This document shows, in pieces, positions 9,289 to 18,060 of a DNA stretch of 64,000 nt; within the stretch, counting starts at the first letter, position 1; every line of letters begins with the position of its first letter. The notes under the pieces were generated by a model. That model was not told the origin of the DNA, made no database searches, and saw nothing but the letters and a program-made list of their open reading frames with translations. The position numbers and the translations under genes are program-made. The DNA is taken from contig CAYJMS010000001.1 of assembly GCA_964371615.1 (NCBI GenBank), positions 372,001 to 436,000 on the forward strand, given 5' to 3'. The DNA comes from SpSt-333 sp964371615 (lineage in GTDB: Bacteria; Bacteroidota; Ignavibacteria; UBA10030; UBA8401).

Positions 9289-9476
9289 GTGAACCTCTTC
9301 TTACCTGTGTGCTGCGTTTATTCTGTTGCTAATATACTGCCTTTATCTTGGTATCAATGTATCCACGAACACATTCACTAGCAATAAAACAATATATAGA
9401 CCTTTTTAAGGCAAAATTAGAGGTTTCTAAGAAGATCCGAACCAATTTTTTTTGTTCTGGGTCTTGACAAAACAAC

Positions 9477-9514
9477 AAAAAAGCCATTTCATCGTACGAA
9501 ATGGCTTTTTTAAT
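9477..9514. terminator. Bidirectional rho-independent terminator
   Basis: AAAAAAGCCATTTC (9477-9490) and GAAATGGCTTTTTT (9498-9511) form a 14-bp stem around ATCGTAC, with A-run and T-run on either side. It lies 16 bp past the end of the minus-strand gene at 9530-11638. The rest of 9289-9529 holds nothing I can name beyond AT-rich sequence. Confidence 0.85.
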
Positions 9515-9529
9515 CAAAAAAACAGCAAA

Positions 9530-11638
9530 TTATTTCAATAACATCATTTTCTTCAAAATGGCCGTATTTCCCGAAGAAAGTCGGTAAAAATAGACTCCGC
9601 TATTGAGCATTGATCCGTCGAACCGGACTGAATAATGTCCCGAGGTAAAATTTCCGTTTACTAATTCTGCAACTTTCCGTCCCAATATGTCATAAATACG
9701 TAACGTCACCATTTGTTCGCCGGCGGTCGATGGGACCGAAAATTCAATTGTTGTTTCCGGATTGAACGGATTCGGATAGTTCTGATTCAGGTCGAGGGAT
9801 GAAGGAGTTTGGCCGGGCACTTTATCATGTATCGATGTTACTCCGATCGGCCATGTCGTGTTCACAGTGATTCCGTCGACGAGAACGGCAACTGATGCCG
9901 TAGAACTTCCCTGCCGGAGTCCGACGGCATTGATAAAATCTTGTCCTGCAGTTGATGAATGGATCACCAATGGAGTGCCCGCCGCTTCTTCCGATGTGGG
10001 AAGCAAAGAGGAGAATATCCAAAGTTTTACTTCATCATTGCCGGCGGTGTTGATCGTGTATTTTAATACAGCAAGATAGGTTGTATTTTTTGAAAAATTG
10101 TTTGCAGAGTATGTTGCTGTTGAAGTATTGCTGATGCCGAACTGTACGCTGCCCGAAACGATCTTCACAAACAGCCGCGAACTGAACGCAGAAAAACTTG
10201 TCGGAGAAGTTTGATAGCCCAGATGATAAAAATAATCACCGGTCTTCGAAATTGCCGTGTCGGAAATATTCACGAGGAACGAAGAGTAGATCTCAGCGCC
10301 GTTACTGTTTTGCATTTCAATCCCAAAGTTCACATCTTCTCCCCCAAGATTCCCGATGAAGGCGGCGTTTCCGATGCCGCTGCCGGAATATCCCGCGTAC
10401 GACAATCCCTCCGTTGTGGAGACCGGGTTTATCGTTCCGCTATGTACAGACCATCCGTTCGCGCTTAACAATCCTGAGTAGTCGAAATTTTCCGTCAACA
10501 ATGCGGGTCCCGCCATTTTTGCATTGGCGATGAGATCGATCCCTGCAGTGATTGCACCGGCGGCAACAACAACGGAAGACCGATCGTGCGGCAGATCGGT
10601 GAGCGGATCGCCGGATTCGTTCGCGCCGTTGTAATACTCCTGCGTGACGGGATTGATAAACGATAAGTCCGTGTCGTCAAACGAATACGGCCCGACACCC
10701 GAACCTTCGGTGAACATCGGATCGATCGGTTCGACGCGCACGTAATACGAACCGGGGGAGAGTCCCACGATCGTGAAGTCTCCGGTATTCTGTCCATAAT
10801 AATCAGTCACTGTCGAAATCCGGTTCATCATCGAGTCGGCGCCGGTGCTGATCGCAACAACATTGGCGCCGCGGACCACCGCACCGCCCGCACGGACAAC
10901 CGTTCCGGAAATGGATCCGGTGGAGGAGTCGAACGCGGGGTGGGGATAGATGAGCGACACAGCGGCGATATCGTCGGGATTCAGCTCTCCCAGCGGTACA
11001 TCGTCCACGGTGGATGTCGGGAACATCGTCGGAACAAATTGCGTCAATGCAGGATCGTCCACACAATCGCCGTTGATCTGCGTGTGATCAAGTCCGATGA
11101 AATGGCCGAATTCGTGAACGAACGTCGATTTCCATTCTTCATACGTAAAACTGAACTGCGTTCCCAGTGCGAATTTTCCGTTCATCACCGCTTCCCCCTC
11201 GTCGTAATATCCGTCGCCGTCGATATCTTCCGTCCATGCAAATCCGATCACAAAATCGGCTGCGCCGGAGCCGAACAGGGCATTGGTGATTCCGCCGTCA
11301 CTGTCGAAAATAATAGGATTGATGCTGTCTACCTTGACGCTGCTGAGTGTGGTGTACTGCAAAAAATTTGTTCCATCGACATCCACCGGGAGCGTGTCCG
11401 CCCCGGTATGATTGAACGATATGACGGCGGTCGGGACTTCTTCCCAGACCAGAAAACTCGCATTCGCCAGGTCCTGTGCCTGCTGGTTGGTAAAGATCCC
11501 AAACGGACCGCGATCAAGGTGATATTTCACGGTGTCCGATTTGAACCGGACCACTTTTCCATTGTGCGTGGAAAGGGGACCTCCGGCGAAGAGGTGTGTT
11601 GTAATGAAAAAAGTAAAAACAATAGATGCTAATTTCAT
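9530..11638 (-). CDS. Secreted matrixin-like metalloprotease with T9SS sorting domain
   Basis: The product has 702 residues with a signal peptide ending near LFAGG (residues 1-20). A zinc-metalloprotease domain carries HEFGHFIGLDH at 175-185, the HExxHxxGxxH metzincin motif of peptidase M10A. A downstream methionine turn is expected around TMFPTSTVDD. A carboxypeptidase-regulatory-like (transthyretin-fold) domain follows at about 240-315, then a LamG/concanavalin-like region (about 380-590) and a T9SS type A domain (last 90 residues, QNYPNPFNPETTIEFSVP). It should act outside the cell as an endopeptidase. It lies 7 bp after the gene at 11646 on the same strand, so the two probably form an operon. 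Confidence 0.87.
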   Translation of the reverse strand: MKLASIVFTFFITTHLFAGGPLSTHNGKVVRFKSDTVKYHLDRGPFGIFTNQQAQDLANASFLVWEEVPTAVISFNHTGADTLPVDVDGTNFLQYTTLSSVKVDSINPIIFDSDGGITNALFGSGAADFVIGFAWTEDIDGDGYYDEGEAVMNGKFALGTQFSFTYEEWKSTFVHEFGHFIGLDHTQINGDCVDDPALTQFVPTMFPTSTVDDVPLGELNPDDIAAVSLIYPHPAFDSSTGSISGTVVRAGGAVVRGANVVAISTGADSMMNRISTVTDYYGQNTGDFTIVGLSPGSYYVRVEPIDPMFTEGSGVGPYSFDDTDLSFINPVTQEYYNGANESGDPLTDLPHDRSSVVVAAGAITAGIDLIANAKMAGPALLTENFDYSGLLSANGWSVHSGTINPVSTTEGLSYAGYSGSGIGNAAFIGNLGGEDVNFGIEMQNSNGAEIYSSFLVNISDTAISKTGDYFYHLGYQTSPTSFSAFSSRLFVKIVSGSVQFGISNTSTATYSANNFSKNTTYLAVLKYTINTAGNDEVKLWIFSSLLPTSEEAAGTPLVIHSSTAGQDFINAVGLRQGSSTASVAVLVDGITVNTTWPIGVTSIHDKVPGQTPSSLDLNQNYPNPFNPETTIEFSVPSTAGEQMVTLRIYDILGRKVAELVNGNFTSGHYSVRFDGSMLNSGVYFYRLSSGNTAILKKMMLLK

Positions 11639-11645
11639 AAAATGA

Positions 11646-12218
11646 TTATTTCACAATAGTGACTAATGATCGGATTGTTGCGGTAAAATCGGAAACGGCG
11701 ATCGGTTCATTCGGATTCTTCGTCCATTCCGTTTTCGCCAGTGCGGAAGCGTGCTTCACGCCGGAGAACAATCGTGCGTTATTCATACCGTTCCGGACTA
11801 TTTTTTGATCTGATTTTGGATCGAGCATAACGGAAAATTTTCCCTGTCCCATGCCGACAGGACTGGTGAAACCGAGTTCGCTCGGAAGGTGGAAGAAACC
11901 GACAATTTCTTCACCCGGAGTGAATACCGGCATCTCGGAAAATTTTCTGGCGCCGCTCTGTGTCTGTGCGGCCACCATCTTCAATGTGATCACTCCCTCC
12001 GCCTGTCCGTAGAGATTCTCCGTAACATCGATCGTTACAAATGTCGCCGGAATGTTGGTCTGCGGATCGACTTCCGTTTTGGAAAAAATCACCGTTCCGT
12101 GAACGATAATACCGGCGGCGGAAACCATCTCTTCAAGATTTACCCGGATAGTCCTTTGTGCTGTAGCGCAGTTCAGTGTTAGGACAAGATAGAGGAATGC
12201 GATTAACAATCGTTTCAT
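11646..12218 (-). CDS. Secreted protein of unknown function upstream of the matrixin protease
   Basis: A 190-residue protein with a clear signal peptide (MKRLLIAFLYLVLTLNCATAQ) and no T9SS domain. The mature part starts with TIRVNLEEMVSAAGIIVHGTV and continues as a compact beta-rich fold; a similar small domain often precedes secreted matrixins. I recognise no catalytic motif. Because it is 7 bp from the protease gene, an inhibitor, chaperone or substrate-targeting role is plausible, but this is inference from position only. Confidence 0.65.
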   Translation of the reverse strand: MKRLLIAFLYLVLTLNCATAQRTIRVNLEEMVSAAGIIVHGTVIFSKTEVDPQTNIPATFVTIDVTENLYGQAEGVITLKMVAAQTQSGARKFSEMPVFTPGEEIVGFFHLPSELGFTSPVGMGQGKFSVMLDPKSDQKIVRNGMNNARLFSGVKHASALAKTEWTKNPNEPIAVSDFTATIRSLVTIVK

Positions 12219-13102
12219 TGATGTTCCATAAATTATAATAGTGATCCTTTTGGCGAGGTATCAGCAAGAAGTGGATTTGAAGAAGTGTGCGATGACCCGG
12301 CAAAACGTGTATAAAAATACAAAATAATACGGCGCTATACAACCGTGCGCTCAGGGACCAATATCCTTTAGCAAAAGCATAACCGCAAAGAACGCAAAGG
12401 AAAAACAATACGCAAAGTTCGCAAAGAATGCATTTTGTGGTAATCTGCGGGAAACCGTTTTGAGATGTCAGACGTTTCGTTGGAAACGAAGAGACTTGTC
12501 AATTCTCAAAGATTTGACAAGTCTGCTATATCAAATTACATCTTTCCGTCTGCTCCAAACTAAAACCCAAATCAAAAATTCGGTAGGTCGGACATTCCTG
12601 TCCGACAAAATTAAACAATATCAATCGTAGGTTACTACAAGACATCTCAAAAATGACATAGATTTTATTGTTTTAGAGATATCCTCAAAAGGTTTTTATT
12701 ATATCAGCGAATAAAAACGTTTTATGATTGTTTCCCGCAGATTGCGCAGATATATTGCACAAATCAAAAAATCATTGCAGGAGTGAGATAAATAATTGTC
12801 AGACAAGAATGTCTGACCTACCTCGCTAATTTGCTTGAAGGTTTAAAAAATGAGACATCAGACTTCCGTATTCATTATTCTGTATTCCGTCTTCTTTTTT
12901 CTTCGCGTCTCTGTGTCTCTGCGGTGAATGCGAGAAGTCAGATTTCCGTATTCCGCAATTTGAGATGTCAGCGGTTGAAAATCGACGTCAGACATCGTTG
13001 ACTGCGAGAGAACGTCAGACATTGCCTTTCAATGTCTGACGTTTCTTCTGGAAAAGTACCAATCAAAAAATCAAGAAATCACAAAATCGTAAAATTATTA
13101 AT
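12219..13102. repeat. 884-bp intergenic region built of dispersed repeats
   Basis: No gene is evident. The stretch contains an ACCGCAAAGAACGCAAAGG element (about 12380-12425), a hairpin TCGGACA-TTCC-TGTCCGA (12588-12605), a hairpin TCAGACA-AGAA-TGTCTGA (12799-12816), a heptad array (12857-12898, resuming 12944-12957), and a perfect 13-bp hairpin ACGTCAGACATTG (13012-13024) / CAATGTCTGACGT (13030-13042). Most of these elements recur in the gap 8452-8895, indicating a repeat family that expands as modules. Confidence 0.75.
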
Positions 13103-16100
13103 CTACTTCATCATTACAAATTTCTTTGTCTGTATATATTCTCCTGCTGTCATTCTATAAAAATATACCCCGCTGCTCAATCCTGCTCCATCAAATCGTA
13201 CAGAATAATTTCCCGGCTGGTGCATGCCGGTTGTCAGAACTGCAACTTCCCGTCCAATCAAATCATACACAATCAAAGAGACATCCGCCGTATGCGGAAC
13301 TGCGTATCGGATGGTCGTTACCGGATTAAACGGATTGGGAAAATTCTGCGACAGCGAAAATACCGACGGGAGGTGCGCCGGATTATCATCATCTCCGACT
13401 CGAGTGATGACGGGATTCCAGTTTCCGACTGCGTAAGCCGGTTCCAGAATCTGATCAAGCGTAAATCCGTTCGACTCTTTCGCAAAGACTCTGAGATCGA
13501 TTGCCGTCGAATCGGTCACTGTTGTCGCACTCAAGTCTGCACGCATGATCAATCCCTCATTGTCGATAAATTCCGCAATCTTTTCGATTGGAAGGGGATT
13601 CCATAGTGTGGTACCGTGTATTTTCCACCATACTTTGGTTGAATCATAGATCGGCAGAGCGCTCGTCATTAAATTATAGATGGCTGTTGAAAAGAGCAGA
13701 TATCCTTTTTCATTTTTCGTAAATCCTTCTTTTTGGCGGCCTTGTTCGTCCACTAACGCAAAGGACGTGATGCTGGGAGGATTGGTGCCCGGTCCTTTGC
13801 TCAGATCAAACGTCGACGTGTATGTCAATTTCCCTTTCGCATTCCGGACCCAATGGTTTTCCATTTCCACTACCATCGTATACCAATCCGCAGACAAATC
13901 GCGCGGATCGCGGGGAAAATCGTTCAGAGGATTTGTAAAGACTTTCGTCCCGTTTTTGTCATAGATCGAATATGTCCCGTTGTTCAGATCTCCGTATCGG
14001 TCTTCGCGAAGCGCGCCCCTGAAAATGGTCTGAAAATGGAGTGAGTTTGGTCCAAACGTATTATTATACCAAAGCATAAGCAGGTGAACGGGTGAATCGC
14101 CGAGTGTGACAGTACCTCCGGACGGTGATTTGAGTATTGCCGGTGTCACATGTTCGCGCGCTGTCGGTATTATGCTGTCGTTCAGCGTCATGAAGATCCG
14201 CGATTCGTAATCGATCTTCAGTCCGGGAATGTCCGAATAGAGTGTTAAGAATGAGAAGGCCGCATCCTCAAGTGGGAGCGAAGACCGCCCGATAAATCCG
14301 GTAAACGAAAACGAATCGCCGCTCACCGATACCGTATCGAATTCCAGTCCGTATTGACTGATCGCTCCCATACCGCTATGATCGCGGTAGTCGTAAAAAT
14401 TCCCGACCACCAAAGCCTGAGGAGTTCCGGGAGGCACATGCATGGTAAAATGCTGCGAGACGAAGTTGGACGATTCATTGGTGAAGGTCTTCGGTCCTGA
14501 GATACCCGAAAACTTTGGGTATTGAACGATGTGGAATGATTTTGTATTGACCAGATCCATCTGGAATTCCACCGGTTTAAATGTGAATCCGACCGATGCC
14601 GATGAGATCATGACGGTATCGGAACCGCCGGGGAATGTCGTCATCCAATCGCCGAAACTCGGCATTCCCGTCACAATCGAGCGCTGCGGAGCGCGAAAGG
14701 AGTTCAACGGCGTTCCCTCGTGATCGACACCTTTAAAGACCATCGGGTGTACGGCATCAGCTGCGTCAAGATGAACGGCAACGTTGTTATCGACGACAGA
14801 AACTCCCTCTTTGATCACGATTCGTGAAATGCCGGAAGGATTTCGAAAGACGGAAAAGAACCGGTACGATCCTTTTGTAGGCGCGTACACTTCCGCGCGG
14901 GTCGGGCTTGTCCAATTGATCGTGTTGTCATAACTGGTGATCATTCCCAGGTTGGTATACCCGAGAAAGTACGCATTCGGTTCGCTGGTGGTGATCACGA
15001 TGCGGTTGGCACGGGCGAATGCCCACGGAAGTGCGATCGTGTCGACGCTTCCCGAAAATTGCACTCTTCCAGAAAAGAGTAGAATATTGTCATCCTCAAT
15101 CGGTACCTGTGCATTCTGTATCGACAGTGTCACGACCACGAGTGCGGAATCATGCGCGGGAATGGAAAACGACGACGGCTGCACCTGCAGCGTTATTCCT
15201 GTCGATGTTCCCGAAAATGAAGATGTATACGATTGGGTTGCGGTATGTTTGTTATGCACTATTATAGTATCCGGCTTGTTCCAGGTGCCGGTAGACGGAT
15301 CGTCCATACCGAAGTTCAGCACCGACGGAATGCTATGTGTCTTTACGGATGCGGCGCGGAATGCATTCACCCGGCCGCCACCTTGATGATACGAGGAGAT
15401 TGCGATGTTTTTGGCGGTGTTGACGATCGCAGATTTGATCTGTGCGGGTGTCCAATCGGGATGAAGATTTTTCAGCAACGCCGCAACACCGGCAATCATC
15501 GGAGATGCCATCGACGTTCCGTTCAATCTCGTTACGCCGGAATTAAGATACGTTGAATTCACTTTCGTGCCGGGAGCAAGCACTTCCGGTTTTATTCCGA
15601 ATGTAACGCGGTTCGGTCCCTTTGAGGAAAATCCGGCCAGTTTGTCCAGCGTATCTGCTGCGCCGACAGTGATCGCCAATTCCGCCGTGCCCGGACTGCC
15701 GATGGAGGCCGATCCGTTGTAAAAATAATTGTTCTCTTTTCCCGATGTGGGCGTTCTGTATCCGCTGTTCCCCGCGGCAACGACAAACACACTGCCAAGA
15801 CGCACCGCATTGTTGACCGCAATTGCACTCGGATCGGTCGGGCTTCCTTCGTTGGAACCGAGACTGAGATTCACGATATCAAGTCTGTCCGAAGGATCGC
15901 CGTTGTCATCCGGATCGACCGCTCGCTCTATCGCTTCGATGATAGTACTCTCCGATCCCCGTCCTTCTGCATCCAACACCTTGTAGGCATAGAGTATTGC
16001 CAGGGGAGCCACGCCTTTCAATGTTTCGGAATTCGCCGAGACGATACCGGCAACATGCGTTCCATGACCTGCATCGTCTATCGGATCGTTATCGTTGTTC

Positions 16101-16702
16101 ACAAAATCGTATCCTCCCGCAACCTTAAAGCCGGGACCGAATCCGCCGCCCAACGCCGGATGCATGTAATCGATTCCGCTGTCGATAATGCCGACACGGA
16201 TTCCTTCTCCCTGCACCCCGAGCTCCTGCCAGACTCGGTCTGCACCGATCTGCGGAATACTTCTCTCCAGCGATGCAGTGACATCATGATCGATATGTAC
16301 CGATTTGACGTACGGAAGATTTTGTAATAAGGGGAGCATTTGCTGCGGTACCGAAAGACTGACGCCAAAAAATGATTTGTAATATTGACCGGTGACTGTG
16401 GTGCCGGATGTTGTCGCCGCACCGATACCTGCACGGATTGCAATGACATCCCTTGAGAATTGTGCAAACCGATTATTATAGAAGTCAGGCGAAACGGTTC
16501 TCAGATTTCCCGATGGTCTTATGCGGGCAACAAACGACGGCTCTTCGACAAATTCGACGATAATTTTTGAAAGGAGAGACGACCGATCGGATTCGCTCTT
16601 AATGAGACTATCCCGTAATTCGCTGACCGGAGCAGTGATCGACTTTGGCTGGGAGATCGAAAATGACACAAAAATGCACAGCAATACAACGATGTTCTTC
16701 AC
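13103..16702 (-). CDS. Secreted subtilisin-like serine protease (S8) with T9SS sorting domain
   Basis: This 1199-residue protein has a signal peptide (residues 1-18) and a probable I9-type propeptide (about 45-140). The S8 catalytic domain has Asp174 (GIIDSGID), His213 (GHGTHVAG), oxyanion Asn312 (AAGNSG) and Ser397 (NGTSMASP), so the triad is complete. A long region with Fn3-like and other beta domains follows. The protein ends in a T9SS sorting domain (SQNFPNPFNPVTTIRYAVP ... KKFVMMK). It should be secreted and surface-retained, degrading protein for nutrition. The length is typical for large multidomain S8 proteases of this phylum. It stands alone between repeat-rich gaps. Confidence 0.9.
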   Translation of the reverse strand: MKNIVVLLCIFVSFSISQPKSITAPVSELRDSLIKSESDRSSLLSKIIVEFVEEPSFVARIRPSGNLRTVSPDFYNNRFAQFSRDVIAIRAGIGAATTSGTTVTGQYYKSFFGVSLSVPQQMLPLLQNLPYVKSVHIDHDVTASLERSIPQIGADRVWQELGVQGEGIRVGIIDSGIDYMHPALGGGFGPGFKVAGGYDFVNNDNDPIDDAGHGTHVAGIVSANSETLKGVAPLAILYAYKVLDAEGRGSESTIIEAIERAVDPDDNGDPSDRLDIVNLSLGSNEGSPTDPSAIAVNNAVRLGSVFVVAAGNSGYRTPTSGKENNYFYNGSASIGSPGTAELAITVGAADTLDKLAGFSSKGPNRVTFGIKPEVLAPGTKVNSTYLNSGVTRLNGTSMASPMIAGVAALLKNLHPDWTPAQIKSAIVNTAKNIAISSYHQGGGRVNAFRAASVKTHSIPSVLNFGMDDPSTGTWNKPDTIIVHNKHTATQSYTSSFSGTSTGITLQVQPSSFSIPAHDSALVVVTLSIQNAQVPIEDDNILLFSGRVQFSGSVDTIALPWAFARANRIVITTSEPNAYFLGYTNLGMITSYDNTINWTSPTRAEVYAPTKGSYRFFSVFRNPSGISRIVIKEGVSVVDNNVAVHLDAADAVHPMVFKGVDHEGTPLNSFRAPQRSIVTGMPSFGDWMTTFPGGSDTVMISSASVGFTFKPVEFQMDLVNTKSFHIVQYPKFSGISGPKTFTNESSNFVSQHFTMHVPPGTPQALVVGNFYDYRDHSGMGAISQYGLEFDTVSVSGDSFSFTGFIGRSSLPLEDAAFSFLTLYSDIPGLKIDYESRIFMTLNDSIIPTAREHVTPAILKSPSGGTVTLGDSPVHLLMLWYNNTFGPNSLHFQTIFRGALREDRYGDLNNGTYSIYDKNGTKVFTNPLNDFPRDPRDLSADWYTMVVEMENHWVRNAKGKLTYTSTFDLSKGPGTNPPSITSFALVDEQGRQKEGFTKNEKGYLLFSTAIYNLMTSALPIYDSTKVWWKIHGTTLWNPLPIEKIAEFIDNEGLIMRADLSATTVTDSTAIDLRVFAKESNGFTLDQILEPAYAVGNWNPVITRVGDDDNPAHLPSVFSLSQNFPNPFNPVTTIRYAVPHTADVSLIVYDLIGREVAVLTTGMHQPGNYSVRFDGAGLSSGVYFYRMTAGEYIQTKKFVMMK

Positions 16703-17260
16703 AAATGTTCCTTTTACAGTTAAAAAGTGTGGTTATACGGAGGTTTTCAACAAAAATGATACAACGAGACAATCTTACGAGCACCGTTGTGTGTTTGTTA
16801 CACAGGCGTCCCAAAATGTCTCACAATTCAAAAATACCAAAAAATCTGTAAAAATGCCTATGTCTATTTCTATAACCGATATTTGCAGTTTTTAGAAAAA
16901 TCAAATTGCCGATAATATTTTTATACTTTTATGAATGGCAAGAGATGTATTCCGAGAAAATGTTTACCGTTGCCGTCCATTAAAATTATATTAGTATGAT
17001 TGAATCTTATCTAATTCCTGTCCTCCGTTTTGGTTCGACACGAAATCTTCTTGCCTAAAAGGTAGATTTTTTTTATATTTATATGCTAAACGCCACGCTT
17101 TTGCGTGGTTTTTAGTCTCATGGTGGCCAAACCGCCAAAATTTCCCGCGAGCGTTTTTTTGCGAGCGGCAGAAATTTTGAGCCTGCCTGCCGCAGCTAGG
17201 GGTCAGCCGCAGGCGGATAGGTTGCCTTGCTCATTGAAATAGTATTTTGTTGTTTCCATG
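16703..17260. other. Non-coding gap before tRNA-His
   Basis: This 558-bp stretch has no convincing gene. It contains a short hairpin CCACGC (17093-17098) / GCGTGG (17103-17108) followed by five T residues, which could terminate plus-strand transcription. GC-rich imperfect repeats (TGCCTGCCGCAG / CAGCCGCAGGC) lie just before the tRNA. The promoter for the tRNA genes presumably lies here, but I cannot place it. Confidence 0.5.
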
Positions 17261-17337
17261 GTGGCCATAGTTCAGTTGGTTAGAACGCCAGGTTGTGGCC
17301 CTGGAGGTCGTGGGTTCAAATCCCACTGGTCACCCCA
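17261..17337 (+). tRNA. tRNA-His (GTG)
   Basis: The cloverleaf is complete: acceptor GTGGCCA / TGGTCAC, anticodon stem CCAGG/CCTGG with loop TTGTGGC (anticodon GTG), and a T-arm with GTTCAAATC. The CCA end is encoded (17335-17337). A G at 17260 can serve as the G-1 typical of tRNA-His, opposite C73. Confidence 0.95.
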
Positions 17338-17339
17338 AG

Positions 17340-17888
17340 AAATTGCGGAATTTAGAAATTGTTAAATTGATAAATTGTGCCATCAGTAGTTGTACATGCG
17401 GTTCGTTACAGTTGTTACCGTAAAAAAACGGCCGTGAACCATCCCGAACGAAATTTCAGGAGGATTCATGGAAGCACACCGGCAGGCAGATATTTTAATG
17501 GCCAGGGCAACGACGCAAGCGTTAAAGATTATTGAAATTGCCGATGCGCTGCCGTATAAGCGTTCAGCCGATGTTATGGCCCGGCAGATTATCCGGTCCG
17601 CCACCTCGGTAAGTTCCAACTATCGGGCAGCGTGCAGGGCGCAAACAACGCCGGAGTTTATCTCAAAAATGCACGATGTGCATGAAGAGGCGGACGAAAC
17701 ACAACATTGGTTGGAATTGTTATACAAAAGCGGATCGATGACGAAAGAACAATTTGATCCGTTATGGAAAGAGGCATCTGAACTGACGGCGATCTTCACC
17801 GCATCATATGCCACCGCCAGAAGAAACAGAGTCACTCATAAGAAATAGTTTTTGTATACCAATTTATCAATTTATCAATTCCGCAATT
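17340..17888. mobile_element. Inverted-repeat cassette carrying a four-helix-bundle gene between two tRNA genes
   Basis: Two blocks at the left end, AAATTGCGGAATT (17340-17352) and AAATTGATAAATTG (17364-17377), are exact reverse complements of CAATTTATCAATTT (17859-17872) and AATTCCGCAATTT (17876-17888) at the right end, in properly nested order. The left arm starts directly after the tRNA-His CCA and the right arm stops 12 bp before tRNA-Glu. The enclosed gene is of the type found in 23S rRNA intervening sequences. The cassette character is my inference. Confidence 0.6.
17468..17848 (+). CDS. Four-helix-bundle protein (23S rRNA intervening-sequence type)
   Basis: The 126-residue product matches the small four-helix-bundle (IVP, S23) family. 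It is all-helical, with the signature ADALPYKRSADVMARQIIRSATSVSSNYRAA and later HDVHEEADETQHWLELL, given here as landmarks at about residues 28-60 and 76-93. A strong Shine-Dalgarno AGGAGG ends 6 bp before the ATG. Family members are encoded inside intervening sequences of 23S rRNA, and also alone or near retron/diversity-generating reverse transcriptases; the biochemical function is unknown. Here the gene lies between tRNA-His and tRNA-Glu and inside inverted repeats, which is a notable location. Confidence 0.88.
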   Translation: MEAHRQADILMARATTQALKIIEIADALPYKRSADVMARQIIRSATSVSSNYRAACRAQTTPEFISKMHDVHEEADETQHWLELLYKSGSMTKEQFDPLWKEASELTAIFTASYATARRNRVTHKK

Positions 17889-17900
17889 TATAAATTTCTT

Positions 17901-17972
17901 GCTCCCATCGTCTAGGGGTTAGGACACGAGCTTTTCAAGCTTGTAACACGGGTTCGATTCCCGTTGGGAGTA
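17901..17972 (+). tRNA. tRNA-Glu (TTC)
   Basis: The acceptor GCTCCCA / TGGGAGT (with a G-U closing pair), anticodon stem CGAGC/GCTTG with loop TTTTCAA (anticodon TTC), and T-arm CGGGTTCGATTCCCG are all present. CCA is not encoded. An integrase gene begins 88 bp downstream, so the 3' end is a likely integration site. Confidence 0.95.
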
Positions 17973-18022
17973 CTAAGTAATACAACAACTTACGGCACCG
18001 GTAGTTATTACAAAGGTCGACT

Positions 18023-18051
18023 GTTAGCAAATTTGCTAACAACTTGCTAAC
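18023..18051. promoter_or_regulatory. Perfect 18-bp palindrome plus extra half-site before the integrase
   Basis: GTTAGCAAATTTGCTAAC (18023-18040) is a perfect palindrome, and TTGCTAAC recurs at 18044-18051, just before the integrase start. The site could bind an excisionase, the integrase arm domain or a repressor of the integrase gene. Confidence 0.6.
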
Positions 18052-18060
18052 AAGGTGCCT

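Noticed and set aside
9329..9517. A 62-codon minus-strand frame between two genes
   Set aside because: It runs through a bidirectional terminator hairpin and shows no signal peptide, motif or ribosome binding site.
6881..13045. CRISPR array for the repeat-rich gaps
   Set aside because: The units are contiguous 7-mers or hairpins without uniform spacers, and no cas gene is present.
17383..17619. A minus-strand frame opposite the four-helix-bundle gene
   Set aside because: It is antisense to a well-supported family member with a strong Shine-Dalgarno, so it is a shadow.
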